Shown one piece after another: positions 35,768-45,900 of a stretch of DNA of 64,000 nt; within the stretch, counting starts at the first letter, position 1; the number at the start of each line of letters is the position of its first letter. This DNA comes from Phycisphaerae bacterium (GTDB taxonomy: Bacteria > Planctomycetota > Phycisphaerae > Sedimentisphaerales > Anaerobacaceae). The translations under genes and the position numbers were made by a program. The DNA lies in NCBI GenBank assembly GCA_028714855.1, contig JAQTLP010000002.1, forward strand, positions 202,451 through 266,450, given 5' to 3'. The notes below the pieces were generated by a model. The model made no database searches, was not told the origin of the DNA, and saw only the letters and a program-made list of their open reading frames with translations.

Positions 35768-38700
35768 GTGGTTGTCATAAACAGCCAGCAGGAGAAATCA
35801 AAAGATATGAGCGATAGAATACAGTCAGACGCAACCATATCAGGCAAGGCGAGCCAGTACCAGCCTATACTGCCGCAGGACAAGCGGAGGTTTTATATAG
35901 GTATTGATGTTGGCTCAACCAGCAGTGATATAACTGTGCTGGATAGCGCCGGCAAGAGTGTTCTCTGTGATTACCGGCGCACCAAAGGCAAGCCTGTAGA
36001 AACAGTGCGATTACAATTAGACAGGATATTCAGGCAAATAAACCCTCTAAATATCACCCTTGCTGTAGCAACTGGTTCAGCGGGCCGCTTTTTAGCTAAA
36101 CTGTTGGATATTCCCTTTATAAACGAGGTCCCTGCCCAGGCGGCAGCTATATGTCATCTGTACCCGCAACTTCAGCAGGCAACTATAATTGAGATGGGCG
36201 GGCAAGACAGCAAACTGATTTTCTTGTCTGCCGAACAAGGCCGGGCCAGAGTGCGGGATTTCACCCTTAATACTGTTTGTGCCGCGGGGACAGGTTCGTT
36301 TCTTGACCAGCAGGCGCAACGGCTGGGTGTAAATATTGAGGGCGAGTTCGGCCGGATGGCGCTACAGAGCAAAGCCGTGCCGAGAATGGCCGGACGGTGT
36401 TCGGTTTTTGCAAAAAGCGATATGATTCATCTACAGCAGCAGGCAACCCCGAGCTGTGATATCATTGCTGGGTTATGCCTGGCGCTTGCGAGGAACTTAA
36501 AGGGTGACTTGGGCTGCGGCAGGGAATTTGTTAAGCCGATTATATTTACCGGCGGCGTGGCGGCCAACATCGGCGTCGTCAGGGCGCTGGAAAAAGTTTT
36601 TGAACTGCCGCAGGATGAACTTGTTGTTCCCAAAGAACACTTTTTTACCGGCGCTATTGGTGCGGTTCTTATTGCCAAGGAAAGAACCGGCTCCAACGGA
36701 CAAATTCACCTTGAGAAAATTGATAGCTATCTGACACAACGAGGTTCAGCTTTAGAAGGTGCCCCCCGCCGTGGGGTGTTAGGCAGGCCGAGCTTGCCGT
36801 ATCCCGATAGTCACGTTTACGAACATCTGCTCTCAAGCGCAACCGAGTCGATAGAGGCGTATCTTGGTGTTGATGTCGGCTCTATTAGCACTAAAGCCGC
36901 TGTTGTTGATAACCAGAATCGCCTGCTCGCAAAGCATTATATGATGACCACTGGCAATCCTCTCGAAGCTGTTCGGCAGACCCTCGACATTATCGGCAAA
37001 AAAGTCGGCGGAAAGGTGAACATCTGCGGTGCTGCCACTACAGGCTCGGGACGCTATCTCATCGGCGACTTTATAGGGGCCGACGTTGTCATAAACGAAA
37101 TCACCGCCCAGGCAAAAGGGGCTGCCATTGTTGACCCGATGGTCGACACGATTTTTGAAATCGGCGGACAGGACAGCAAATATATCTCCCTCGAAAACGG
37201 CGTCGTAGTTGACTTCACTATGAACCACGCCTGTGCCGCGGGGACAGGCTCCTTTTTAGAAGAGCAGGCGCAACGCCTCGATATATCCATCGACCGGCAG
37301 TTTGCGGAACAGGCCTTCAGTTGTAGGGAGCCCGTGAAGCTGGGCGAACGCTGCACCGTCTTTATGGAATCCGACCTCCTCTGCTATCAGCAGCAGGGAG
37401 CCAAGACTAATGAGCTTGTCGCTGGCCTGAGCTATTCTATCGTCGAAAATTATCTCAATCGCGTTGTCGGCAGGAGAAAAGTCGGCGAACATATCTGTTT
37501 CCAGGGCGGGACCGCTTTTAACAAGGCTGTCTGGGCTGCTTTCGAGACGGTTGTAGGAAAACCCGTTATGGTCCCCGACCATCACGAGGTGACAGGCGCC
37601 ATTGGTGCTGCTGCCATCGCCGCTGGTCATATTAAGAAAAGCGAAGCAGCCAAAAGCAGCTTCAAAGGGTTCGAAAACGTCTGCTCCATTCAGTATCAGG
37701 TCGAATCCTTTACGTGCGAGCATTGTCCCAACCACTGCGAAATTAAAAAAGTACAACTCCCCGACACAGAACCGCTGTATTATGGCTCTCGGTGCGATAG
37801 GTACAACCTCAAGAAAAAAACAGCAAAGGCAAAAGGCCTTGACGCCTTCGAATACCGAAAGCAAATGTTGTTTGAATGTGCGGGTCTGAACGACAAGCCT
37901 TCTAAAAAGCAGTATACGAAGGTTTCTATAGGCATCCCTCTTGCGCTGACAAATTGGCAGCTTTTACCGCTGTTCTCTCAGTTTTTTAAGGCGATGGGCT
38001 TCGATTGCATAATCTCCGGCAAAACCGACAAGCGAATAATTCGTATGGGCGTCGAATCTGTCAACGCTCAGCCGTGCTTTCCGGTCAAAGCCGCTTACGG
38101 TCATATTGCCGAGCTGATTGAAAAAAAGGTCGACTACATCTTCCTGCCGAGCATTGTTTCGATGACGGAAAGCTTCCCGCAGAATAAGTCCAATCAACTG
38201 TGTCCCTATGTCCAGTCGCTGGTTTATCAGGCGCAAACAGCCTTTGGCAAGAAACTCGGAGACACAAAAATTCTTACCACACCAATTCGTATGGGTGATG
38301 GACAAAAACTTTTACAAAAAAGCTTCATTGCTCTCGGCAGGACGCTGGGGGTTTCGGCGTCTTCTGCACGAAAGGCCCTCGAAAAGGGATTTGCAGCCCA
38401 GCAAAAGTTTGAGTCAGCCTTGCTGGATAAAGGCAAAGAAATTCTCGACCAGCTCGGGCCTGAACAGAAACTGTTCGTGCTTATCTCGCGCCCGTATAAC
38501 GGCTGCGATGAAGGGCTTAACCTGCAACTTTCCAAAAAGTTCGATGAGCTTGGTGTCAGGGTAATACCTATTGATATGCTCGCCCTCGACGATACACCAT
38601 TGACTGACCCGTTGCTTCACGAACAGGCTTACTGGTCGTATGGCCAGAAGATTTTGAGAGCAGCCGAGATAATCAAAAGAGATCCGCGGCTTTTTGCGAT

Positions 38701-40174
38701 ATATCTATCCAACTTCAGCTGCGGGCCGGATTCATTCCTTCTGACGTTTTTCAAGGACATAATGGCACAAAAACCCTGCCTGCTGCTGGAGCTTGATGAA
38801 CACTCTGCCGATGCCGGGGTAATTACCCGGCTCGAAGCCTTTCTCGACAGCTTGAAACATTATCATTCGTTGGAGAAAAAGCCACAGGCCAAGAAGCTGG
38901 CGATTCCGGAAGGAATTAGCCGCGAACGCACGCTGTATATTCCTTATATGAGCGATTGTGCTTATGGCGTCGTTGCCTGCTTTAAGGCTCATGGTCAGCC
39001 TGCGGAGGTTATGCCGCTGGCAGACGAAGCCGCCCTTTTGCAGGGAAGGCAATTTACCTCCGGGAAGGAATGCCTGCCCTGTGCTATTACCAGCGGCGAT
39101 ATGCTGAAGGTAATCAGGGCGAAGGGCTTCGATCCCGCCAAGGCCGCCTTTTTTATGCCTGCCTCTTCGGGCCCCTGCAGGTTTGGAATGTATAGCTGTC
39201 TCCACCGCCTTATCCTGAAATACGCCGGCGCAGAAGATGTCCCCGTCATCGCGCCGAACCAGGATAGCGGCTTCTACAGGGAATTCACCAAAGGCGTCGG
39301 CTCGAGCATGGGAAAGTTTATGAAGGACATCTGGATTTCCGTTAGCGGCATAGATTTGCTGCGGAAACTTATTTTGCGCATCAGGCCTTTCGCTGCGGAT
39401 TCGCGTCAGGCCCAGCGGGTCTATGACCAGTCCATCAGGCGATGGACGCAGGCCGTTGAAGGCCGCTTTAGTTTTTCCCAGATGCGCCGGCTGATGGAAT
39501 CTATCGCAGGGGACTTTGCGGCTGTTAAGCTGAATGGCAGCACCCGAAAGCCTATGATCGGAATAGTTGGAGAAATTTATGTCCGCAGTCATCCCTTTGC
39601 CAATAGCAATATAATCGCCCGATTGGAAGAGCTCGGCGCCGTCTGCGACCTGGCCTCGCTGGCGGAGTGGATGTACTATACCAACTTCACAAGGAGTCTG
39701 TCGGCCAGACGTAAGGGCAATTATCGGGACTGGTTTACAAATGTCTTTCAGGACTATTTTCAGCGCAGGATTGAAAAGGCCCTCGCCGAGCCGTTGGAGA
39801 AAATGCTTCGGGCATCCGGCCTCTACAATCAATTGAGCTTGTCTGAAGGCCCGCTGGACTACATAATTGAACTGGCCAAACCCTACATACATCATTCGTT
39901 CGAGGGCGAAGCAATCCTTAGTGTAGGCAAAATGATAGAGTATCACCATCAGGGTTTCGGCGGCGTAGTCAATGCGATGCCGTTTAGCTGTATGCCCTCG
40001 ACTATTGTCAATACTCAAACAAGACGGATAAGCGCCGATTGTGCCGACATGCCGATTTTGAATTTGAGTTTCGACGGGCAGGAAGATTCTACATTGACCA
40101 CACGCCTCGAGGCGTTTGTCGAACAAGTCCGCCAGCGACAGCCGCACGCAGCTGCACAAGTGGTTCACGCTTGA
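35768..40174 (+). CDS. Acyl-CoA dehydratase activase-type protein, double ATPase fusion
   Basis: 1468 residues from a GTG at 35768 (AAGG 8 bases upstream); an ATG at 35807 is also possible. Two BcrAD/BadFG-type ATPase domains (about 38-300, IGIDVGSTSSDIT; about 361-630, LGVDVGSISTKAA) each carry the Cys that ligates the shared 4Fe-4S cluster (VCAAGTGSF, ACAAGTGSF). A CEHCPNHC motif, a DUF2229-type region (SVNAQPCFPVKAAYGH) and a COG3581-like C-terminus (GKECLPCAITSG) follow. Related activators drive electrons into dehydratases; no dehydratase genes adjoin, so the partner is unknown. Confidence 0.88.
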   Translation: MVVINSQQEKSKDMSDRIQSDATISGKASQYQPILPQDKRRFYIGIDVGSTSSDITVLDSAGKSVLCDYRRTKGKPVETVRLQLDRIFRQINPLNITLAVATGSAGRFLAKLLDIPFINEVPAQAAAICHLYPQLQQATIIEMGGQDSKLIFLSAEQGRARVRDFTLNTVCAAGTGSFLDQQAQRLGVNIEGEFGRMALQSKAVPRMAGRCSVFAKSDMIHLQQQATPSCDIIAGLCLALARNLKGDLGCGREFVKPIIFTGGVAANIGVVRALEKVFELPQDELVVPKEHFFTGAIGAVLIAKERTGSNGQIHLEKIDSYLTQRGSALEGAPRRGVLGRPSLPYPDSHVYEHLLSSATESIEAYLGVDVGSISTKAAVVDNQNRLLAKHYMMTTGNPLEAVRQTLDIIGKKVGGKVNICGAATTGSGRYLIGDFIGADVVINEITAQAKGAAIVDPMVDTIFEIGGQDSKYISLENGVVVDFTMNHACAAGTGSFLEEQAQRLDISIDRQFAEQAFSCREPVKLGERCTVFMESDLLCYQQQGAKTNELVAGLSYSIVENYLNRVVGRRKVGEHICFQGGTAFNKAVWAAFETVVGKPVMVPDHHEVTGAIGAAAIAAGHIKKSEAAKSSFKGFENVCSIQYQVESFTCEHCPNHCEIKKVQLPDTEPLYYGSRCDRYNLKKKTAKAKGLDAFEYRKQMLFECAGLNDKPSKKQYTKVSIGIPLALTNWQLLPLFSQFFKAMGFDCIISGKTDKRIIRMGVESVNAQPCFPVKAAYGHIAELIEKKVDYIFLPSIVSMTESFPQNKSNQLCPYVQSLVYQAQTAFGKKLGDTKILTTPIRMGDGQKLLQKSFIALGRTLGVSASSARKALEKGFAAQQKFESALLDKGKEILDQLGPEQKLFVLISRPYNGCDEGLNLQLSKKFDELGVRVIPIDMLALDDTPLTDPLLHEQAYWSYGQKILRAAEIIKRDPRLFAIYLSNFSCGPDSFLLTFFKDIMAQKPCLLLELDEHSADAGVITRLEAFLDSLKHYHSLEKKPQAKKLAIPEGISRERTLYIPYMSDCAYGVVACFKAHGQPAEVMPLADEAALLQGRQFTSGKECLPCAITSGDMLKVIRAKGFDPAKAAFFMPASSGPCRFGMYSCLHRLILKYAGAEDVPVIAPNQDSGFYREFTKGVGSSMGKFMKDIWISVSGIDLLRKLILRIRPFAADSRQAQRVYDQSIRRWTQAVEGRFSFSQMRRLMESIAGDFAAVKLNGSTRKPMIGIVGEIYVRSHPFANSNIIARLEELGAVCDLASLAEWMYYTNFTRSLSARRKGNYRDWFTNVFQDYFQRRIEKALAEPLEKMLRASGLYNQLSLSEGPLDYIIELAKPYIHHSFEGEAILSVGKMIEYHHQGFGGVVNAMPFSCMPSTIVNTQTRRISADCADMPILNLSFDGQEDSTLTTRLEAFVEQVRQRQPHAAAQVVHA

Positions 40175-40537
40175 TAAAATTGGCTTTGTTTTGCATAATT
40201 TATTGTTTTTGATTGATTGAATTTGAGCCACAAAGGCACTAAGGCACAAAAGGACAAAGTAAAGTTTTTGGTTTTTCATAACGTAGTACCTCCTTTCTAT
40301 AAATAGGGCAGACTTGCGCGATTGATGCGAAAATTCCGGAACTTTCAGGAATGTGATTTTGGCTAAGTCGTTGCGGGAAAAGGAGTAAAAATTTTTGAGA
40401 AAAATGGATTTTTGCTTTTACCTCCCTGCGCATTTGGTTGAAAAATTTCTGTAAGCCACGGATGGACACAGATTTACACTGTTTTTTGACGCAGATTGCG
40501 CAAAGGGCGCAGAGGAAAATTTAGGCACAAGTAAGGG
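40175..40537. other. Repeat-filled intergenic region
   Basis: 363 bases almost wholly of dispersed repeats: the reverse-oriented copy of the MKNQKLYF element (40181-40334), the TGCGCATTTGGTTGAA motif (40427-40442), and strings such as CACGGATGGACACAGATTT and GACGCAGATTGCGC (about 40457-40502) that recur in many genomes. No gene is supported. Confidence 0.6.
40181..40334 (-). repeat. Dispersed repeat with built-in RBS and start codon, copy 1
   Basis: About 154 bases, nearly identical (a few substitutions) to 50886-51041 but in opposite orientation. On its coding strand it has GAAAGGAGGTACTACGTT-ATG and a frame beginning MKNQKLYFVLLCLSAFVAQI, which looks like a signal peptide. Confidence 0.85.
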
Positions 40538-42700
40538 CTAAAAGGTTTCGAGCCAGTTGTCGCAGAGAACGGCAAGGTCGGAGGAGTCAACGATGCCATC
40601 GCCGGCAGGCGGCGGGGCAATGTCGGCCGAGGGAACACTAGGTGATTGCAGCCATTGAGAGGCCAGTATCGCAAAATCTACAAAATCAACATCACTATCT
40701 CCATCGATGTCTTCAGGGTTGACAAAAGGAGAATAGTGATAACCCATATTGACGATTCCAACATCGCATACTCTGTCTGTTCGCGTCGTAAATACATCCA
40801 TTCCTAAATTTGCTGACGTATCGCTTCCTGCATTGACGCAAGGACTGTCAAAGGCCTGTCCAGATGCTATCTGACTGAGGTAATAATTGCCACCGGGCCC
40901 CGCTACAAAACAAGGGTCGGCATTGATGTTGCCTGTTCCTTCCCAGCCACCCTGAACGTCGGAGAAAGTAACGACTGCAGGGCTTTCATCATCATATATT
41001 AGCGCTCCGTGTATTTGTTCTCCTATTGGTGCGGTATTACCCCAGAGTATACAGTTTGTTATTATCGGGCTGCTGTAGTAGGAGTTGTACATTCCGCCGC
41101 CGTTTACTGTTGCCGAGTTGCCTGCAAATGTGCAGTTGGTCATATTCGGGCTGCTGGAACTGTAGTTGTACATTCCGCCGCCCCTCTCGGATGCCGTATT
41201 GCTACTGAATATACAGTTGGTCATATTCGGGCTACTGGAGTTGTAGTTATACATCCCGCCGCCGCCGAATCCTGCCGAGTTGCCGCTGAAGATGCAGTTG
41301 GTTAATGTCGGGCTGCAATCGTAGTTTGCCATCCCGCCGCCCCTGTCGGATGCCGTATTACTACTGAAATTGCAGTTGGTTATCGTCGGGCTGCCATTGC
41401 GGTTATACATCCCGCCGCCCCTATCGGATGCCGTATTGCTACTGAAATTGCAGTTGGTTAAAGTCGGGTCGCTGTAGTAATTGTACAAACCGCCGCCGAG
41501 GCCTGCCGAGTTACTGCTGAAAGTGCAGTTAGTCAATATTGAGTCGCTGTAGGAGTTGTATACCCCGCCGTCTGAGTTGCCGCTGAAGGTGCAGTTTGTT
41601 ATGGTCGGGTTGTTGCTACAGTCATTGAGTATGCCAGATCCAGAGTTATCGCTGAAGGTGCAGTTTGTTATGGTCGGGTTGTTGCTACAGTCATTGAGTA
41701 TGCCAGATCCAGAGTTACCGCTGAAAGAGCAGTTTGTAATGACCGGGCTGCCACCTTCATTATACATTCCACCACCATAGCCGGTGGAATTATTACTGAA
41801 TGTGCAATCTGTTGCTGTTGTGTCACTGCCATGACTTTTTATTGCTCCGCCGTATTCTGCTGAATTGCCACTGAAAGAACAGTTGGTTACTGTCGCATCA
41901 CAGTATTTATTTAATATTCCACCGCCGGTGCTACTGTCTGCCGAGTTACCTATAAAGGAACAGCCGTTTATTACCAGACTGCAATTGGCATTGTACAATC
42001 CGCCACCACCATAATAAGAGCTATACACAGAGGCTGAGTTTTCTATAAATGTGCAGTTGGTTATTGGTAGGCTGCTGCTACTGTACCCTACGTTGTATAT
42101 ACCGCCGCCGGAGTCGGACGCCGAGTTACCTATAAAGGTGCAGTTGGTTACAGTGGGGCTGCTGTAGCAAGAATAAATGCCACCGCCACAGTCGCTTGCC
42201 GAGTTGTTGATGAAGGTGCAGTTGGTTATGGTCGGGCTGCTATAGTAGGAATAAATGCCACCACCCGAATCAGATGAGTTGTTGGTGAAAACACAGTTAG
42301 TAATTGTCGGGCTATTATTAGTGCCACAGGAGACAGCGCTTCCTATGGCGTTTGTAATTGTAAATCCGGAAAGTATGGAATTACTTATTAGATCTCTATA
42401 ACTGAAACTAAATCCTAAGCCATTGTTATTACAATCAATAATAGTATGGGCGACTACGCAGGGGTCAGCCGGGTTGATACTGCGAACTGTAATATCTTTG
42501 TCGAAAAAATAGATGTCAAAATTGCCTTCGCCTGTGTAGGTGCCTGGGAAAACGAGGACGACATCCCCATCCGATGCCGCATCAATCGCGGCCTGAATGG
42601 TTGAATAATCGCCCGGGACGTATAGTGTCGCGGCTGCTGCCATACCTGCAAATAGAAAGATACCCCCTAACAGAATTGTAAAAAATGCCGAAATCCTCAC
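40538..42700 (-). CDS. Secreted beta-helix protein with Pmp-like repeats and dockerin-like tail
   Basis: 720 residues. A signal peptide ends near AAAATLYVP, followed by a right-handed parallel beta-helix start (YSTIQAAIDAASDGDVVLVFPGTY). About twenty imperfect repeats of the form ITNC-FSGNSA-GGGMYN resemble chlamydial polymorphic membrane proteins. The C-terminus has two dockerin-like loops (DIDGDSDVDFVDFAILASQWL; DGIVDSSDLAVLCDNWL). Probably a cell-surface adhesin or polysaccharide-related protein. Two adjacent repeats are almost identical in DNA (about 41583-41646 and 41647-41710), a recent tandem duplication. Confidence 0.85.
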   Translation of the reverse strand: MRISAFFTILLGGIFLFAGMAAAATLYVPGDYSTIQAAIDAASDGDVVLVFPGTYTGEGNFDIYFFDKDITVRSINPADPCVVAHTIIDCNNNGLGFSFSYRDLISNSILSGFTITNAIGSAVSCGTNNSPTITNCVFTNNSSDSGGGIYSYYSSPTITNCTFINNSASDCGGGIYSCYSSPTVTNCTFIGNSASDSGGGIYNVGYSSSSLPITNCTFIENSASVYSSYYGGGGLYNANCSLVINGCSFIGNSADSSTGGGILNKYCDATVTNCSFSGNSAEYGGAIKSHGSDTTATDCTFSNNSTGYGGGMYNEGGSPVITNCSFSGNSGSGILNDCSNNPTITNCTFSDNSGSGILNDCSNNPTITNCTFSGNSDGGVYNSYSDSILTNCTFSSNSAGLGGGLYNYYSDPTLTNCNFSSNTASDRGGGMYNRNGSPTITNCNFSSNTASDRGGGMANYDCSPTLTNCIFSGNSAGFGGGGMYNYNSSSPNMTNCIFSSNTASERGGGMYNYSSSSPNMTNCTFAGNSATVNGGGMYNSYYSSPIITNCILWGNTAPIGEQIHGALIYDDESPAVVTFSDVQGGWEGTGNINADPCFVAGPGGNYYLSQIASGQAFDSPCVNAGSDTSANLGMDVFTTRTDRVCDVGIVNMGYHYSPFVNPEDIDGDSDVDFVDFAILASQWLQSPSVPSADIAPPPAGDGIVDSSDLAVLCDNWLETF
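41583..41710 (-). repeat. Near-perfect 64-bp tandem duplication in the beta-helix gene
   Basis: Two consecutive 64-base units, each containing GCAGTTTGTTATGGTCGGG and TCATTGAGTATGCCAGATCC, differ little. They translate to repeated SGILNDCSNNPTITNC units, so helix-turn number can change by recombination. Confidence 0.75.
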
Positions 42701-42769
42701 TTTTGTAACCTCCTAAATTAGATAGGGACTAAAATATATGATTTAGGCCGAAAAGTCAAGAAAAAAGAT

Positions 42770-42855
42770 GCATAACCCCCGGTACCTATGGCATGGCATA
42801 GCCATAAAACCGGGGGCTAAATATTGCGTCGCCGTTCCGGCGACGGCTAAACACT
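42770..42855. repeat. Two strong hairpins between beta-helix gene and mfd
   Basis: CCCCCGGT..ACCGGGGG (about 42777-42816) and CGTCGCCG-TTC-CGGCGACG (about 42829-42847) are perfect stems. They precede the composite palindromic repeat and may form part of the same mobile element family. Confidence 0.6.
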
Positions 42856-42918
42856 CTGGATTCCTGTTTTCACAGGAATAACAAAGGGGATTGCCACGGC
42901 CTATGGTTTCGCAATGAC
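42856..42918. repeat. Composite palindromic repeat, reverse copy, abutting the mfd start
   Basis: CTGGATTCCTG..CAGGAATAAC (42856-42883) and GATTGCCACGG..TTTCGCAATGAC (42889-42918) are the two units seen at 9604-9670 in the other orientation. The mfd ATG begins 2 bases later. Confidence 0.7.
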
Positions 42919-42920
42919 AG

Positions 42921-45900
42921 ATGGCGGATAAAGTTGCCAGAGGGGTGGGTTTTGCGTTAGAATATAAGGCAGTGGAGCTTAGGCGAGATAAGTCTATTCG
43001 TGAGATAATCTCCCGGCTGAAGACCGCAAAAGGCAACGAAGGGGCGGTAAAAGTCGAGGGGACGTGGGGGTCGTTCGCGCCGCTATTGGCGGCTTACATA
43101 TCAAAGGAGCTCGGCCGGCCGATTTTGTATATTCGTCCGCATATTGATGACGCCGATAAGGCCGCTGACGATTTGCATACCTTCGGGGCTGAACAAATAG
43201 AAACCCTGCCCGCATGGGAAGGCGAAGAAGAGCTGGCGGACGCAACTGATGAAATCAGGACGGAAAGACTGAAACTCGTGTCTCGTGTCTCGGCCCTCGT
43301 CGCTCGGAAAAACAAAGGGCAGCTTATCATTCCGACATCGATACAGGCGATTTGCCAGCCGATACCAAAGCCGCAGGCGATGGAAAAAAGCTGCCTTCAA
43401 TTGCAGATAGATAAGATAGTACCGCTTGAACAGGTTGTTGAGTGGCTGGTTGGAAATGGATTCGAGGGTGTGGAGAGGGTTGATTTGCCGGGGCAGTTCG
43501 CGCGCCGCGGCGGAATTGTCGATATCTATGCGCCGCTACTGGATTCCCGCTTGCGCGGGAATGACAAAGAGAGCGATTGTGCTCAAGCGATAAGGGTCGA
43601 ATTCTTCGGTGACACAATAGAGAGCATCCGAGAAATAAATCTGGATACGCAGCGGTCGAGCCAGCAAATAAAAGAGGTCAACATTCTTTCGGCTGTGTGC
43701 GGTGCCGCCGTTGAAGAAAGGGAGCTTTTCGTTAATATCCTGCCGCAGGACACCATAATAATTCTCGAAGAGCCGAACGATATCGAAGAGGTCGCGAACG
43801 TATTTAGGCAGCGTGCTGAAAAAGCCGAGCGGCTTTACGATTGGCAGGATATTTACAAAGCGATAACAAAATTCACACAACTGCACATCTGCAGATTTGC
43901 CACAGCGACACAAGACGAATTTCTTAAGGTCGATATTAAAAGCGTGCAGCGGTTTCAGCACAGGGCCGCTTCATTATGGGCGGGGCATAAGGAGGCCTTG
44001 CAGGAATTAGTCAGCGAGGCGAAAGAAGGAAAGAAGGTCTGCCTCTACTGCGAAAGCTCTGCCGAGAACAAGCGGATAACTGAAATTATAACCGAGGGCG
44101 GCGAAAGTGTGCCGGCGAACTTTAAACTGCTGCAGGGATTCGTCCATCAGGGATTCGTCATAAACTTTCTCAACACAATCATAATAAGCCACCACGAGCT
44201 GTTCGGCCAATATGCGCTGCGGAGACGGCCGCGGATGGTGCAGGCGGGGGCACCGGTGGATACGCTCGCGGATTTACAGGCGGGCGACTACGTGGTGCAC
44301 GCCTCTTACGGCATCGGTAAGTTTCTGGGAGCAAAAACCATACAGGAAAAAGGCGGCACGTCGGAATATCTCACGATTGAATACGCCGACGGTGCGAAAG
44401 TCCAGGTCTCTGTCCGCAATATCGCCTTGGTGCAAAAGTTCATAGGAACAACTCCGAAACGGCCGAAGCTCAGCAAAATCGGCTCGAAGAGATGGCAGAG
44501 GCAAAAAGAAAAAGTCGCGCGTTCTGTTCAGGACCTTGCCGGCGAGCTGCTTGAGGTTCAGGCACAGCGTCAGGCAAAAGGCGGGATTGCGTTCGGGGCA
44601 GACTCCGCCTGGCAGGCCGAATTCGAAGAGTCGTTCCCTTATCAGGAAACGCCCGACCAGACCGTAGCCTCCGAACAAATCAAGGCGGATATGCGGGAGC
44701 CTGTGGCGATGGACAGGCTCCTGTGCGGCGACGTGGGCTACGGCAAGACAGAGCTTGCGATGCGTGCAGCGTTTAAGGCGGTGGAGAACGGAAAGCAGGC
44801 AGCCGTGCTTGTGCCTACCACCGTACTGTGTGTGCAGCACGGTAGGACTTTTACCGAACGCTTCGCCGATTTCCCGATTAGCGTCGAGGTCCTCAACCGC
44901 TTCAAGACAACAAAGCAGGTGAAAGACATTATCTCGCGGACAAAACGCGGCAGGGTCGATGTGCTGATAGGGACACACCGGCTTTTGAGCAAAGATGTGG
45001 GCTTTAAAGACCTCGGGCTTTTAATCATCGACGAGGAACAGCGGTTCGGCGTCACAGACAAGGAAAAGCTCAAAAGACTGCGCTTCGACGTCGATGTCCT
45101 CACAATGACGGCCACGCCGATTCCGAGGACGCTGCACCTGTCGCTATTGGGCCTGCGCGATATAAGCTCGCTGACAACTCCGCCGCTGGATAGAAGAAGC
45201 ATAGTAACGACCGTAACCGCCTACAACGATGAGCTTATAAAAAAAGCAATCTTCCGGGAATTAAATCGCCAGGGACAAGTGTTCTTCCTGCACAATAGAG
45301 TTAAGACCATCGAGAAAAAAGCGTGGGAAATCCAAAAGCTGATTGGTGACGCAAAGGTCGCCATCGCACATGGGCAAATGGCCAAGAGCGAGCTCGAAAA
45401 AGCGATGATAGATTTTGTGCTCGGCAAAACAGACGTGCTCGTGTGCACGACAATTATCGAATCCGGCCTGGACATCCCGAACGCTAACACGATTTTTATA
45501 AACGATGCTGACCGGTTCGGCCTGGCAGAGCTGCATCAGCTTCGCGGCAGGGTGGGCAGGTATAAACACCGGGCTTTCGCGTATATGCTGCTGCCGGCCT
45601 CAAGACCGATTACGCCGACCGCCGCGAAACGACTCAAGGCCATCGAAGATTACTCGCACTTGGGCGCGGGTTTTAGAATCGCGCTTCGAGACCTCGAGAT
45701 TCGCGGCGCGGGCAATATATTGGGGGCCGAGCAATCAGGCCACATTCAAATGGTGGGTTACCAGATGTACTGCGACTTGTTGGCAGATACCGTCAGGAAA
45801 CTAAAGAATGAGCCCGCCGAAGCCGAACCTGCCGCTGTTATCGATTTGGGTCTGACCTCGTATATACCGAAAAGCTACATACCGTCCGACAGGTACCGGA

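Noticed and set aside
38732..40279. 515-codon minus-strand frame
   Set aside because: Antisense to the activase, whose motifs are unmistakable; its start is the repeat's ATG.
40358..40375. TTGGCTAAGTCGTTGC resembling a sigma-54 promoter
   Set aside because: Lacks the CA after TGG, sits inside repeat-rich DNA, and the corresponding site near 50848 is not conserved.
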